A stretch of 64,000 bases of DNA. It comes from a bacterium. Lineage in GTDB: Bacteria; Actinomycetota; Acidimicrobiia; Spongiisociales; JAENVV01. The notes beneath the pieces are model-generated. The model had not been told where the DNA came from. It was given only the letters and a program-made list of their open reading frames with translations, and ran no database searches. Positions 8,439-15,784 of this stretch are shown here, in pieces; position 1 is the stretch's first letter, and each line of letters opens with the position of its first letter. The translations under genes were made by a program, and so were the position numbers. The DNA lies in assembly GCA_024641305.1 (NCBI GenBank), contig JAHEDI010000004.1, forward strand, positions 66,126 through 130,125, read 5' to 3'.

Positions 8439-9480
8439 TTCGGTTCGGTCGCTCGTCAAGCTCGACTACCGACCGAACGAGCAGGTCCACCAGACCCCGA
8501 TAGTCCTGAATCGAAATAATCTCCGGAGCAACCTTTGCCGGACGCTCCCCTGCTTCCACGCCCGACAGGTGACCCATATTGTGATAGTTGCCGAGGGCGA
8601 GACACAGGCAGGTTGACTCATAACCGTAGGCTCCGAAGGCGGTCGCCTCACATGATCCGCCGGGCATCAGCTTGCGCTGAAACCGGAAGCCGGGCTTACG
8701 TCTGGTCAACTCCTCCGCCACGTGGGTCATGACTTCGGTCAACCGAGGGCTGAACACCGAGGATGCATCTCCCACCCGAACGACCGGCCCCCCACCGATT
8801 GGCGAGTCGGCAAAGCTCCGTGACATTTCGACGCATATCAGGCGGGTCCCTTCCCGGATCGTCCCGGTATTGGCCGCCGCAATGGCACCGATAAAGCCCA
8901 CCTCCTCTGCCCTGGTCAGCAGTACTCCGACATGGGCGGCCGCGTCGACCTTGCGCAATCGATCAAGAGCCTCCAGCGCAGCAGACACGCCGGCCAAATC
9001 ATCACAGGCCGGGGCATACAGATGGCCACCCCGAATCCCGAGTTGCCTGGTGGTGAATGCCCACCGCCCGATGTCCCCGACCTCGCAACCAGAGCCCGAA
9101 GTTCGCAGGATGCCGGTACGTTGCCTGCCTGACCGTTCGATCGTCTCAATCCGCGCCCCATGTCGTCCCCCGGCGCCAAAGATATGGACGGCGGCACCCC
9201 CAAAATACGCGTCGAGTACGCCGCCCCGAAACTCATAGGCGAACCGTCCCCCCGGCAGCTTCTCGGTGAGCACGAATCCGGGGTGATCCATATGGGCCGT
9301 GATCCAAACCGGCGGACGGCGGGAGCGGCCTTTCCGGGTAATCACCAGATTGCCAGACGCATCCGAAACGACCTTCAGGTCAGCGCGTCGGACAACCCAA
9401 CGACGAACCCAGTCGATGACAGCCTCCTCACGGCCGGCCACGGATGGCAGGGCGGTGAGTTGCTCAAGCCATTGGATCAT
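8383..9480 (-). CDS. M42-family metallo-aminopeptidase
   Basis: Di-metal peptidase of the M42 family (glutamyl aminopeptidase/TET type). Metal-binding and catalytic segments are in the expected order: ITAHMDHPGFV near residue 80, APACDDLAGV near 160 and TRAEEVGFIGA near 210, with the EE pair holding the general base. The 365-residue length is usual. Its ATG overlaps the stop of the upstream alpha/beta hydrolase as ATGA, so it is the last gene of the sufD-Rieske-sufC-hydrolase-M42 unit. The 3' end overlaps the convergent S51-like gene by 56 bases. It probably trims peptides in the cytosol; no signal peptide is seen. Confidence 0.9.
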   Translation of the reverse strand: MIQWLEQLTALPSVAGREEAVIDWVRRWVVRRADLKVVSDASGNLVITRKGRSRRPPVWITAHMDHPGFVLTEKLPGGRFAYEFRGGVLDAYFGGAAVHIFGAGGRHGARIETIERSGRQRTGILRTSGSGCEVGDIGRWAFTTRQLGIRGGHLYAPACDDLAGVSAALEALDRLRKVDAAAHVGVLLTRAEEVGFIGAIAAANTGTIREGTRLICVEMSRSFADSPIGGGPVVRVGDASSVFSPRLTEVMTHVAEELTRRKPGFRFQRKLMPGGSCEATAFGAYGYESTCLCLALGNYHNMGHLSGVEAGERPAKVAPEIISIQDYRGLVDLLVRSVVELDERPNRIKDDLDLHYLDYADLLGH

Positions 9481-10202
9481 ACGATGAACTCCAGAATCGT
9501 GGCCATCAACGCCGCGAACTCGTCACGGTGCATCGAATGGCTGCTCTCGGGTACGTTGACAAACCGGATCAGGCCGTTCAGATCGGCGAGTCCCTGCCCC
9601 AGCGCCGGGGGAACCAGTGAACCGAGGGCGGGATCGGACCCAACCAGCAACGTAGAGACCGCAAGTTTGGACGTGATCGACACCAGATTCCAGTCCGGAT
9701 TGTGCCAGATCGTTTGCTGCGTAACCGAAAGCGATGACTGCTGCAGTGCTTGGGCTTTGATCCGAGCATCTTCCAGGTGCCAGGTCGGGTTGTCAGCAGA
9801 GACTGAGGCTGCGGTCAGTGGAGCCTGGTAGGCGGCCGTGAACATATCGATGGCAATCTCTGGGGACAGGACGACAAGTGCCGGATCAAGGAGAACGAGG
9901 CGCTTTCCGAACCCCGGATTCTGATCGAAAAGGGTCACGGCGATGGACCCACCTAACGAGTGACCGATCACGACATCCCAGTCGTCACCCACTTCCGCGA
10001 CATCGGCGGCGTACGCTGCCAGCGAGTAGTCATCACTATGGGCGCTCTCGCCGTGTCCCCGGAGGTCAGGGGCCGTTACTTGAAAGCCCGCTTGTACCAG
10101 ACCAGGGCCAACTCGCCACCAGCCTTCGGAATTTGATCCGAGGCCGTGGATCAGCAGTACTCGTCGACCTGACTCTCCGAAGACACGGCCCGCCAGTTCC
10201 AC
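9477..10202 (-). CDS. alpha/beta hydrolase
   Basis: A 241-residue alpha/beta-hydrolase fold protein. LLIHGLGSNSEGW carries the oxyanion HG, APDLRGHGES is the next conserved loop, VIGHSLGG is the nucleophile elbow and SSHSMHRDE near the end has the catalytic His. The GTG start lies 9 bases after the sufC (copy 2) stop, and the stop overlaps the M42 gene as ATGA. Cotranscription with sufD and sufC is therefore likely, though the biochemical link is not evident. It is distinct from the hydrolase at 6451-7278. Confidence 0.88.
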   Translation of the reverse strand: MELAGRVFGESGRRVLLIHGLGSNSEGWWRVGPGLVQAGFQVTAPDLRGHGESAHSDDYSLAAYAADVAEVGDDWDVVIGHSLGGSIAVTLFDQNPGFGKRLVLLDPALVVLSPEIAIDMFTAAYQAPLTAASVSADNPTWHLEDARIKAQALQQSSLSVTQQTIWHNPDWNLVSITSKLAVSTLLVGSDPALGSLVPPALGQGLADLNGLIRFVNVPESSHSMHRDEFAALMATILEFIV

Positions 10203-10211
10203 GATCGCTCC

Positions 10212-10943
10212 CTACTTGAGCCGGGAGCGAAGAGCCTCGTAGCCACCTGCTTCGAGCTCGGTGGCCAGCTCGGCTCCTCCGCTCTCGACAATCCGACCTT
10301 CCATCATCACGTGGATCCGATCCGTTGTCAGGTACCGAAGAATCCGGCTGTAGTGGGTAATGATCAGGATTCCGACATCAGGACCTCGCATCGCCTCAAC
10401 GGCCTCGGCCACTTCGCGAACGGCGTCAATATCAAGCCCTGAGTCAATTTCATCCAGAATGGCGACCTTCGGCTGCAGGATGGCCATCTGGAAGATCTCC
10501 GACCGCTTCTTCTCGCCACCCGAGAGGTCCTGGTTCACCGATCGAGTAAGAAACCGGGTCATGTCGAACTGGTCACCGGAGGCGACGATCCGACGCTCGA
10601 CTTCGGCCGCCTCGATTCCCGACTCATCGGCAGCTTCCCGCAAGAAGTCGATCAGTTTGACCCCGCGGATCTCTACCGGATACTGGAATCCCTGAATCAG
10701 ACCCATCCGAGCCCGTACGTCAGTTGGCTCACCGAGCAGATCGCGACCGTCAAGGCGAGCCTGGCCCGTCACGGTGTAGACCTCCTTGCCAGCCAGCACG
10801 TGACACAGTGTCGACTTGCCGGATCCATTCGGACCCATGATGGCGTGAATCTGACCGAAAGGGACCTCCAATGAGAGTCCTTTGAGGATCTCCACCTCGC
10901 CCACCGATGCGTGCAGGTCAATAATTTCCAATGCCAGGTTCAT
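10212..10943 (-). CDS. sufC: SufC-type Fe-S assembly ATPase (copy 2)
   Basis: Second SufC paralogue, 243 residues, with Walker A GPNGSGKST, signature LSGGEKKRSEI, Walker B AILDEIDSGLD and ITHYSR. It lies in sufD-Rieske-sufC order, the arrangement usual in actinobacterial suf operons, so this is likely the ATPase of the SufBCD scaffold. Its ATG overlaps the Rieske gene stop as ATGA. It differs from copy 1 over much of its length (for example LDGRDLLGEPTDVRARMG versus FKGIDVTSMSPNDRANLG), so the pair is not a recent duplication. Confidence 0.95.
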   Translation of the reverse strand: MNLALEIIDLHASVGEVEILKGLSLEVPFGQIHAIMGPNGSGKSTLCHVLAGKEVYTVTGQARLDGRDLLGEPTDVRARMGLIQGFQYPVEIRGVKLIDFLREAADESGIEAAEVERRIVASGDQFDMTRFLTRSVNQDLSGGEKKRSEIFQMAILQPKVAILDEIDSGLDIDAVREVAEAVEAMRGPDVGILIITHYSRILRYLTTDRIHVMMEGRIVESGGAELATELEAGGYEALRSRLK

Positions 10944-11260
10944 GCGGAGTCCTTGCTTCGGGCCTGGATTACACCGTCGACGATGCGCACCTCATAAACG
11001 GGAACCGGGGTCGTAGCCGGCAGCGACTTAGGCACCCCGGTCGTTACATCAAAGGAAGACCCGTGACGGGGACATTCGACTTCCATGTCGAACAGCTCGC
11101 CCTCAGCCAACGAGGCTTCGGCGTGTGAACAAAGATCACCGATGGCGTAGACATCGCCGCCGACAAGGAAAAGCGCCAGGCGCTCTTCACCAACGTCATA
11201 TCGTTTTCCGACCTCGTTCTGAAGATCCACTAGCGGCCCAAGCGTGGTCCAGTCTTTCAT
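10940..11260 (-). CDS. Rieske [2Fe-2S] ferredoxin of the suf operon
   Basis: A 106-residue soluble Rieske protein. The two cluster-binding boxes are CSHAEASL (Cys44, His46) and CPRHGSSFD (Cys63, His66). There is no membrane anchor or signal peptide, so it is the ferredoxin form and not the respiratory subunit. It is commonly inserted between sufD and sufC in actinobacteria, presumably passing electrons for cluster assembly or acting as an acceptor. It overlaps sufD upstream and sufC downstream through ATGA junctions. Confidence 0.95.
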   Translation of the reverse strand: MKDWTTLGPLVDLQNEVGKRYDVGEERLALFLVGGDVYAIGDLCSHAEASLAEGELFDMEVECPRHGSSFDVTTGVPKSLPATTPVPVYEVRIVDGVIQARSKDSA

Positions 11261-12510
11261 CCGAGCCGTCCCGCTTCCTGAGCAGCAACAAACTTCCGTT
11301 CGACTTCGTCGCGAACCGGGCCCGCCACCGCCTGGGCAGGAAGCTTGTCGATCACTTCGTCGAAAAAGCCTTTGACCAGAACGCGTTCGGCCCGTTCTCG
11401 GCCGATTCCCCGGCTAGCCAGGTAATAGAGATGTTCCTCCTCAAGGGGGCCGACCGTCGAGCCATGCCCGCACACCACGTCATCGCAAAGGATTTCCAGG
11501 TTGGGCACCGACTGAGCTTTCGCCCCGGCGGACAGAACCAGGTTGCGATTGTTCTCGAATGCAGAAGTATTCGTCGCCTGTTCCTCGATACGCAGCAGAC
11601 CGGTGAAGATGGACTCTGCCTGATCCTCGACCGCACCTTTCAACAAGACGTCAGACGAGGTGTTCCGGCCACGATGATTGAGAACCATCCGATAGTCGAG
11701 AACCTGTTGGCCGTCACCAAACGACAATCCGTTCAGGAGGTAGGACGAGCCGTCGCCATCCAGATCTACGGACAGATCAAGGCGTCCAAGCGCACCACCG
11801 AGACCAACCTCGCCCATCTTCATTGAGGCATCGCGACCGAGTCGGACCCGCTGGTAACCGAGTCCCTGTGTGTTACGACCCCAGGTTTGGACTGATGTCA
11901 TGAAAAGCCGGGCGCCCGAGCCCAGCGTCGACTCGACCACCGGAGCAACGGCTAGCTCCGCTTCCGACGAACGGAACAGGAGAACCACCGAAGCTTGCGC
12001 GTTGTCGTCAAGGGCGATGGCGATGTGGGGGAACGAGATCGTTCCTGCCGAGACCGACTGCACATCGATAACAATCGGATCCGCCACCACAGTGTTGCGA
12101 GAAACCTGAACAAACAACCCGTCGCCGGAAAATGCCGCATTGCCCGCCAAAAAGATGTCATCGGACCGCTCAGCAACCACCCGGCCAAAGAGCTCGCCGT
12201 CATCACCTGCAAGCTCGGCAAACGTGCCCATTCGGACGCCGCCAGGCGCATCCCCGGTGATCGACACAAAACCATCCACCACCCGGGCAGACACTCGTTC
12301 GACACCAATCGGCGCGGCCAGTTCCGCCCCGGCAACGTCCGGCAGCGTCAGATCGTCGATGGTGAAATCGAGGTCGATGTACTTCCAGCGCTCATCGGCC
12401 TGGGTTGGCATCGCGGAAGCTTCGAATGCCGCCAGACCGGCCTGGCGCCGTTCGGCGAGAACGGCTGGCTCACCTGTGAGGCGACGTTCGGCAATGGATC
12501 GATCTAGCAC
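11257..12510 (-). CDS. sufD: SufD, Fe-S cluster scaffold subunit
   Basis: Scaffold partner of SufB in the SufBC2D complex. The frame is open up to 12786, but the first 92 codons have no family character. AGGAG placed four bases before a GTG at 12510 gives a 417-residue protein starting VLDRSIAERRLTGEP, typical of SufD. Family segments include DERWKYIDLDF near residue 40 and the C-terminal beta-helix end with CGHGSTVGPLEEEHLYYLASRGI, where the conserved His of the SufB/SufD interface is expected. First gene of a five-gene unit sufD-Rieske-sufC-hydrolase-M42. Confidence 0.94.
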   Translation of the reverse strand: MLDRSIAERRLTGEPAVLAERRQAGLAAFEASAMPTQADERWKYIDLDFTIDDLTLPDVAGAELAAPIGVERVSARVVDGFVSITGDAPGGVRMGTFAELAGDDGELFGRVVAERSDDIFLAGNAAFSGDGLFVQVSRNTVVADPIVIDVQSVSAGTISFPHIAIALDDNAQASVVLLFRSSEAELAVAPVVESTLGSGARLFMTSVQTWGRNTQGLGYQRVRLGRDASMKMGEVGLGGALGRLDLSVDLDGDGSSYLLNGLSFGDGQQVLDYRMVLNHRGRNTSSDVLLKGAVEDQAESIFTGLLRIEEQATNTSAFENNRNLVLSAGAKAQSVPNLEILCDDVVCGHGSTVGPLEEEHLYYLASRGIGRERAERVLVKGFFDEVIDKLPAQAVAGPVRDEVERKFVAAQEAGRLG

Positions 12511-12541
12511 GGGACTCCTGGTACGTCTTTCGGAAGGCTGT

Positions 12542-12570
12542 ATCGTAGGGCACCGGCGTACGTGTGCGAA
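12542..12570 (-). promoter_or_regulatory. predicted sufD operon promoter
   Basis: On the minus strand TTCGCA (12565-12570), 17 bases, then TACGAT (12542-12547). Transcription would start near 12535, leaving a leader of about 25 bases that contains the AGGAG of sufD. Just upstream is the inverted repeat CTGGCCG-AA-CGGCCAG (12577-12592), a possible operator. Confidence 0.45.
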
Positions 12571-12576
12571 ACCCGC

Positions 12577-12592
12577 CTGGCCGAACGGCCAG
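12577..12592. repeat. perfect inverted repeat upstream of sufD promoter
   Basis: CTGGCCG, a 2-base spacer and CGGCCAG. It ends 7 bases from the predicted -35 of the sufD operon and lies between sufD and the divergent sigma factor gene. It could be a protein-binding site; too GC-rich and short to be certain. Confidence 0.35.
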
Positions 12593-12715
12593 CCACCTTC
12601 ACGGATTTGCGGCGCTCCCCCGGCTTTCAACCGCCAGGGCCGACTGATCTTCGCTGCGGTTCCGCCAGCACGGCCTTCGATGGCCATTGTCACGACGAAA
12701 GAGGCCCAAATTCCG

Positions 12716-12744
12716 TTGCGCTCAGACGAAACCCCTGATAGCGT
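12716..12744 (+). promoter_or_regulatory. candidate promoter of the sigma factor gene
   Basis: TTGCGC (12716-12721), 17-base spacer, TAGCGT (12739-12744). It would give a leader of about 29 bases containing the AAGGGG that precedes the TTG start. Confidence 0.35.
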
Positions 12745-12779
12745 GACGAGGCGGGCAATAACATAAGGGGTAATACGTC

Positions 12780-13712
12780 TTGGCATCTCGAAACCGGGAT
12801 TCTATTTCGGTGTCTGACACCGTTGGCATGTATCTTGAACGCGTCTCCGATCACCAGCTTCTGACTGCCGAAGATGAAGTTACGCTTGCCAGGGCCATGG
12901 AGGCCGGCCGAAAGGCTCAGGTCAAACTTGATGCCGGCGACAAACTCACTCCAGCCGATCGAGCCAAGCTGTATCGCCTCGTCCATTCCGGAGAAGAAGC
13001 CAAGATGGTCTTCATCCGATCGAACCTTCGCCTGGTGATTTCGATCGCCAAACGCTATGCCGGTCGTGGACTCGACTTGCTCGATCTCATCCAGGAGGGA
13101 AACCTCGGCCTCATTCGGGCCGTTGAGAAGTTCGATTGGCGAAAGGGATTCAAGTTTTCAACGTACGCCACGTGGTGGATCCGCCAGGCGATCACCCGGG
13201 GGCTTGGTAACCAGGCTCGAACCATCAGACTCCCGGTTCATATGGTGGATGTGGTCCGAACGGTTCAGGAGACCGAGCAACTCCTCACGGAGGAACTTCG
13301 CCGACCCCCAACTCGCGCCGAAATAGCCGAATCATCAGGGTTGGACCTTGAGCGAGTTGACGCGGCATTGGCCGCGCCCTCTGACACCGTTTCGCTGGAC
13401 CGTCCGGTCGGCGACGAGGGCGATGCCGCCCTCCAGGACTTCATTGAAGATGACCGGATGCCCGATCCGTTCAGCCATGCCGCCGAAGTGATGCGACGCC
13501 ATCACTTGATCGATGCGCTGGATGTGCTCGAACCAGTCGAACAGAAGATTCTCTTTCTCAGATTCGGGCTGGATGGAGGAGAGTCCCGCACCCTCAGCGA
13601 CGTCGGAAAGGTCTTCAACCTGACCAGGGAGAGGGTTCGCCAGATCGAGGGGCGAGCGTTGGCTAAGCTACGCCATCCGTCCTCACTCGTCGATCTGGAG
13701 TCACTGCTCTAA
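12780..13712 (+). CDS. RNA polymerase sigma factor, sigma-70 family (group 2-like)
   Basis: A 310-residue sigma-70 factor. Region 1.2 ([20 protein letters not shown]), region 2 ([51 protein letters not shown]), region 3 ([10 protein letters not shown] onward) and region 4 with its helix-turn-helix ([19 protein letters not shown]) are all present. There is no acidic N-terminal region 1.1 extension, so it resembles group 2 (SigB/HrdA-D type) factors rather than a long principal sigma; if the principal factor of this organism is short, it could be that one. The start is a TTG at 12780, chosen because AAGGGG lies 9 bases upstream. A small membrane protein begins directly after its stop. Confidence 0.94.
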   Translation: MASRNRDSISVSDTVGMYLERVSDHQLLTAEDEVTLARAMEAGRKAQVKLDAGDKLTPADRAKLYRLVHSGEEAKMVFIRSNLRLVISIAKRYAGRGLDLLDLIQEGNLGLIRAVEKFDWRKGFKFSTYATWWIRQAITRGLGNQARTIRLPVHMVDVVRTVQETEQLLTEELRRPPTRAEIAESSGLDLERVDAALAAPSDTVSLDRPVGDEGDAALQDFIEDDRMPDPFSHAAEVMRRHHLIDALDVLEPVEQKILFLRFGLDGGESRTLSDVGKVFNLTRERVRQIEGRALAKLRHPSSLVDLESLL

Positions 13713-13985
13713 ATGGATCTTGTCGCAGATTTCTTCAACGATTCGTCGTTCATATTCATTTTCATCCTCGGGGCAGTCGGAGGCCTCATGGGAGGGATTC
13801 TGGCTGGAAGGAACGCTTCGGCCGCCAGTTCGATCATCATCGGATCGGTTTTCGGCGTGATCGTATCCATCATCGCCGCGTGGTTGAATGCCCCCGACCT
13901 CGTACAGGTGGGCGGTTTTCCGCTCCTCTGGGCGGCCGGAGGCGGGTTGGTTGCCTCTTACGCAATCAGCCGCTCAAGCGGCTGA
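13713..13985 (+). CDS. small glycine-rich membrane protein
   Basis: A 90-residue hydrophobic protein with three probable membrane segments: FIFIFILGAVGGLMGGILAG, SSIIIGSVFGVIVSIIAAW and LLWAAGGGLVASYAIS. Its glycine-zipper-like layout recalls the GlsB/YeaQ/YmgE transglycosylase-associated family but I do not see a firm match. The ATG follows the sigma factor stop with no gap, so they are cotranscribed. The last codons and stop lie inside a large hairpin. Confidence 0.7.
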   Translation: MDLVADFFNDSSFIFIFILGAVGGLMGGILAGRNASAASSIIIGSVFGVIVSIIAAWLNAPDLVQVGGFPLLWAAGGGLVASYAISRSSG

Positions 13986-13991
13986 TTGCGT
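13960..13991. terminator. bidirectional hairpin terminator between convergent units
   Basis: Perfect inverted repeat with 15-base arms (ACGCAATCAGCCGCT and its complement) and a 2-base centre. It covers the last codons of the small membrane protein and lies 26 bases before the sufB stop. No U-tract follows on either strand. Its position between convergent genes makes termination the likeliest role. Confidence 0.6.
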
Positions 13992-14016
13992 CCTTGGGCT
14001 AAGTCCGAGAAGGTCG

Positions 14017-15429
14017 TTACCCGACGGCTCCGGCTTCCATCATGTTGAGCTCGATGAGACGGTTCATCTCGACCGCGTACTCCATCGGAAGCTCCTTGAT
14101 GATCGGCTCGATGAACCCGGCAACCACCATTGAGGTTGCTTGTTCTTCGGTGAGGCCCCGCGACATCAAGTAGAAGAGCTGCTCTTCACCAACCTTTGAC
14201 ACGGATGCCTCGTGGCCGATCTCAGCGTCGTTCTCTTCGATCTCCATGGACGGATAGGTATCAGATCGCGACGCGTCATCGAGAATCAGCGCATCGCACC
14301 GAACGAACGATTTGACGTTCTTGGCACCGGGCTCAACCCTAACCAGGCCTCGATATCCGGCCCGTCCCCCGCCCTTGGAGATGGACTTGGAAATGATTGT
14401 CGAGGTCGTATTCGAGGCAGCGTGCACCATCTTGGCTCCGGCATCCTGATGCTGACCTTCGCCGGCGAAGGCAATTGAGAGCACCTCCCCGTGAGCGCCA
14501 GGCTCAAGCATCCAGACGGCCGGGTATTTCATGGTCAGCTTGGACCCGAGGTTGCCATCGATCCATTCCATGGTCCCGTTGGCGTACACCGCGGCACGCT
14601 TGGTGACGAGGTTGTAGACGTTATTGGACCAGTTCTGAATTGTCGAATAGCGACAACGTCCGCCCGCCTTGACGACGATCTCGACGACCGCCGAATGGAG
14701 CGAATCCGAGGACCAGACCGGAGCCGAGCAGCCTTCCACGTAGTGCACGTAGGCGTTTTCGTCGACGATGATGAGCGTGCGCTCAAACTGACCCATGTTT
14801 TGCGAGTTGATGCGGAAATATGCCTGCAATGGTTGATCGACATGGACGCCCGGGGGCACATAGATGAAGGACCCACCAGACCAAACCGATGAATTGAGAG
14901 CTGCGAACTTGTTGTCGTTAGGGGGAATGACCGTGCCGAAGTACTCCTGAACGAGTTCCGGATAGTCGCGAACGGCGGTATCCATATCGCAAAAGAGGAC
15001 GCCGAGGGATTCAAGATCATCCCGGTTGCGGTGGTAGACCACTTCCGACTCGTACTGAGCGGTCACGCCGGCGAGATATTTGCGCTCCGCCTCAGGGATG
15101 CCGAGCTTCTCGTAGGTGTCCTTGATCTCATCGGGGACCATGTCCCAGTCTTTGGCCTGTCCGTCCATCGGCTTGACGTAGTAATAGATATCGTCAAAGT
15201 CGATGTCGTTCAGCGCTCCGCCACCACCCCACTGCGGTATGGGCTTACGGAGAAATCGCTTGTACGCCTTGAGGCGGAAGTCGAGCATCCAGACGGGTTC
15301 GCCCTTCATCTGCGACATTTGTCGAATGATTTCTTCGTTCAGACCCTTCTGGGGTTTGAACACGTAGTCGGCTTCTGAGTCATGCCAACCTAATTTGTAT
15401 GCACCAAGATCAATATCGACTGTGGCCAT
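14017..15429 (-). CDS. sufB: SufB, Fe-S cluster scaffold subunit
   Basis: Central scaffold of the SUF system on which clusters are assembled. 470 residues, the usual SufB length. Family features include the N-terminal [16 protein letters not shown] and IYYYVKP segments, [15 protein letters not shown] near residue 180, [12 protein letters not shown] near 380 and the C-terminal [21 protein letters not shown]. The frame opens at a GTG at 15438, but that GTG is itself part of the GAGGTG that serves as Shine-Dalgarno for the ATG at 15429, so the latter is the start. It stands alone, separated from sufD by the sigma factor unit. SufB normally begins the suf operon, so the separation is unusual. Confidence 0.95.
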   Translation of the reverse strand: MATVDIDLGAYKLGWHDSEADYVFKPQKGLNEEIIRQMSQMKGEPVWMLDFRLKAYKRFLRKPIPQWGGGGALNDIDFDDIYYYVKPMDGQAKDWDMVPDEIKDTYEKLGIPEAERKYLAGVTAQYESEVVYHRNRDDLESLGVLFCDMDTAVRDYPELVQEYFGTVIPPNDNKFAALNSSVWSGGSFIYVPPGVHVDQPLQAYFRINSQNMGQFERTLIIVDENAYVHYVEGCSAPVWSSDSLHSAVVEIVVKAGGRCRYSTIQNWSNNVYNLVTKRAAVYANGTMEWIDGNLGSKLTMKYPAVWMLEPGAHGEVLSIAFAGEGQHQDAGAKMVHAASNTTSTIISKSISKGGGRAGYRGLVRVEPGAKNVKSFVRCDALILDDASRSDTYPSMEIEENDAEIGHEASVSKVGEEQLFYLMSRGLTEEQATSMVVAGFIEPIIKELPMEYAVEMNRLIELNMMEAGAVG

Positions 15430-15784
15430 GGGTTTCACCTCGATCGCTGTGCCCGACAGGATACCAGGACTGCGCGAAAGCGGACCGATAACTTCGGAGC
15501 GACACCCATCGAAACTGCATACTTGATTAGAAACTTCGAAATTTATGCGCTACGATGGGGTACCGACCGACGACGGGCGCGGTCAGGCAGGGCCAATATG
15601 GCGGTGCAGGTGCGCCTGTGATACATTTCTCCGACCCACGCATAGCACGCTATGCTACGGATCGTCGGTCGAGCTCCCCACCTCGGACCCGGCATATATT
15701 GGGACTGACCTGAATTCACTAAACCTCCGCCTACCGGTGGAGTTTGGTTACACGCATAAAACGACGAATATGCAGGAGGAAATG
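15430..15784. promoter_or_regulatory. sufB-gltB divergent region and long gltB leader
   Basis: A 355-base stretch without a gene. The sufB side holds a candidate -10 TATCCT (minus strand, 15463-15468). In the centre is the palindrome-like AAACTTCGAAATTT (15531-15544, six of seven pairs), a possible operator. The gltB side has a hairpin GCATAG-CACG-CTATGC (15640-15655) nested in CCGAC/GTCGG arms (15631-15668). A further G-U-containing hairpin around CTCCGCC/GGTGGAG (15724-15742) lies 30 bases before AGGAGG. I cannot place the gltB promoter; TACGAT at 15551 and TATATT at 15695 are candidates. The frame of gltB is open through the region but the encoded residues have no family character. Confidence 0.5.

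Noticed and set aside
12590-12670. Riboswitch-like look of the minus strand upstream of sufD (cobalamin-box-like stretch)
   Set aside because: Only short partial resemblance; the conserved core order of a cobalamin element is not met, and the predicted promoter lies downstream of it, so it would not be transcribed with sufD.
12511-12786. N-terminal extension of SufD by 92 residues
   Set aside because: No family character, crosses the predicted sufD promoter, and a good AGGAG precedes the GTG at 12510.
15545-15784. N-terminal extension of GltB from the ATG at 15545
   Set aside because: The amidotransferase cysteine must be near the N-terminus after a short propeptide; the extension is cysteine-rich without similarity and a strong AGGAGG lies at 15774.
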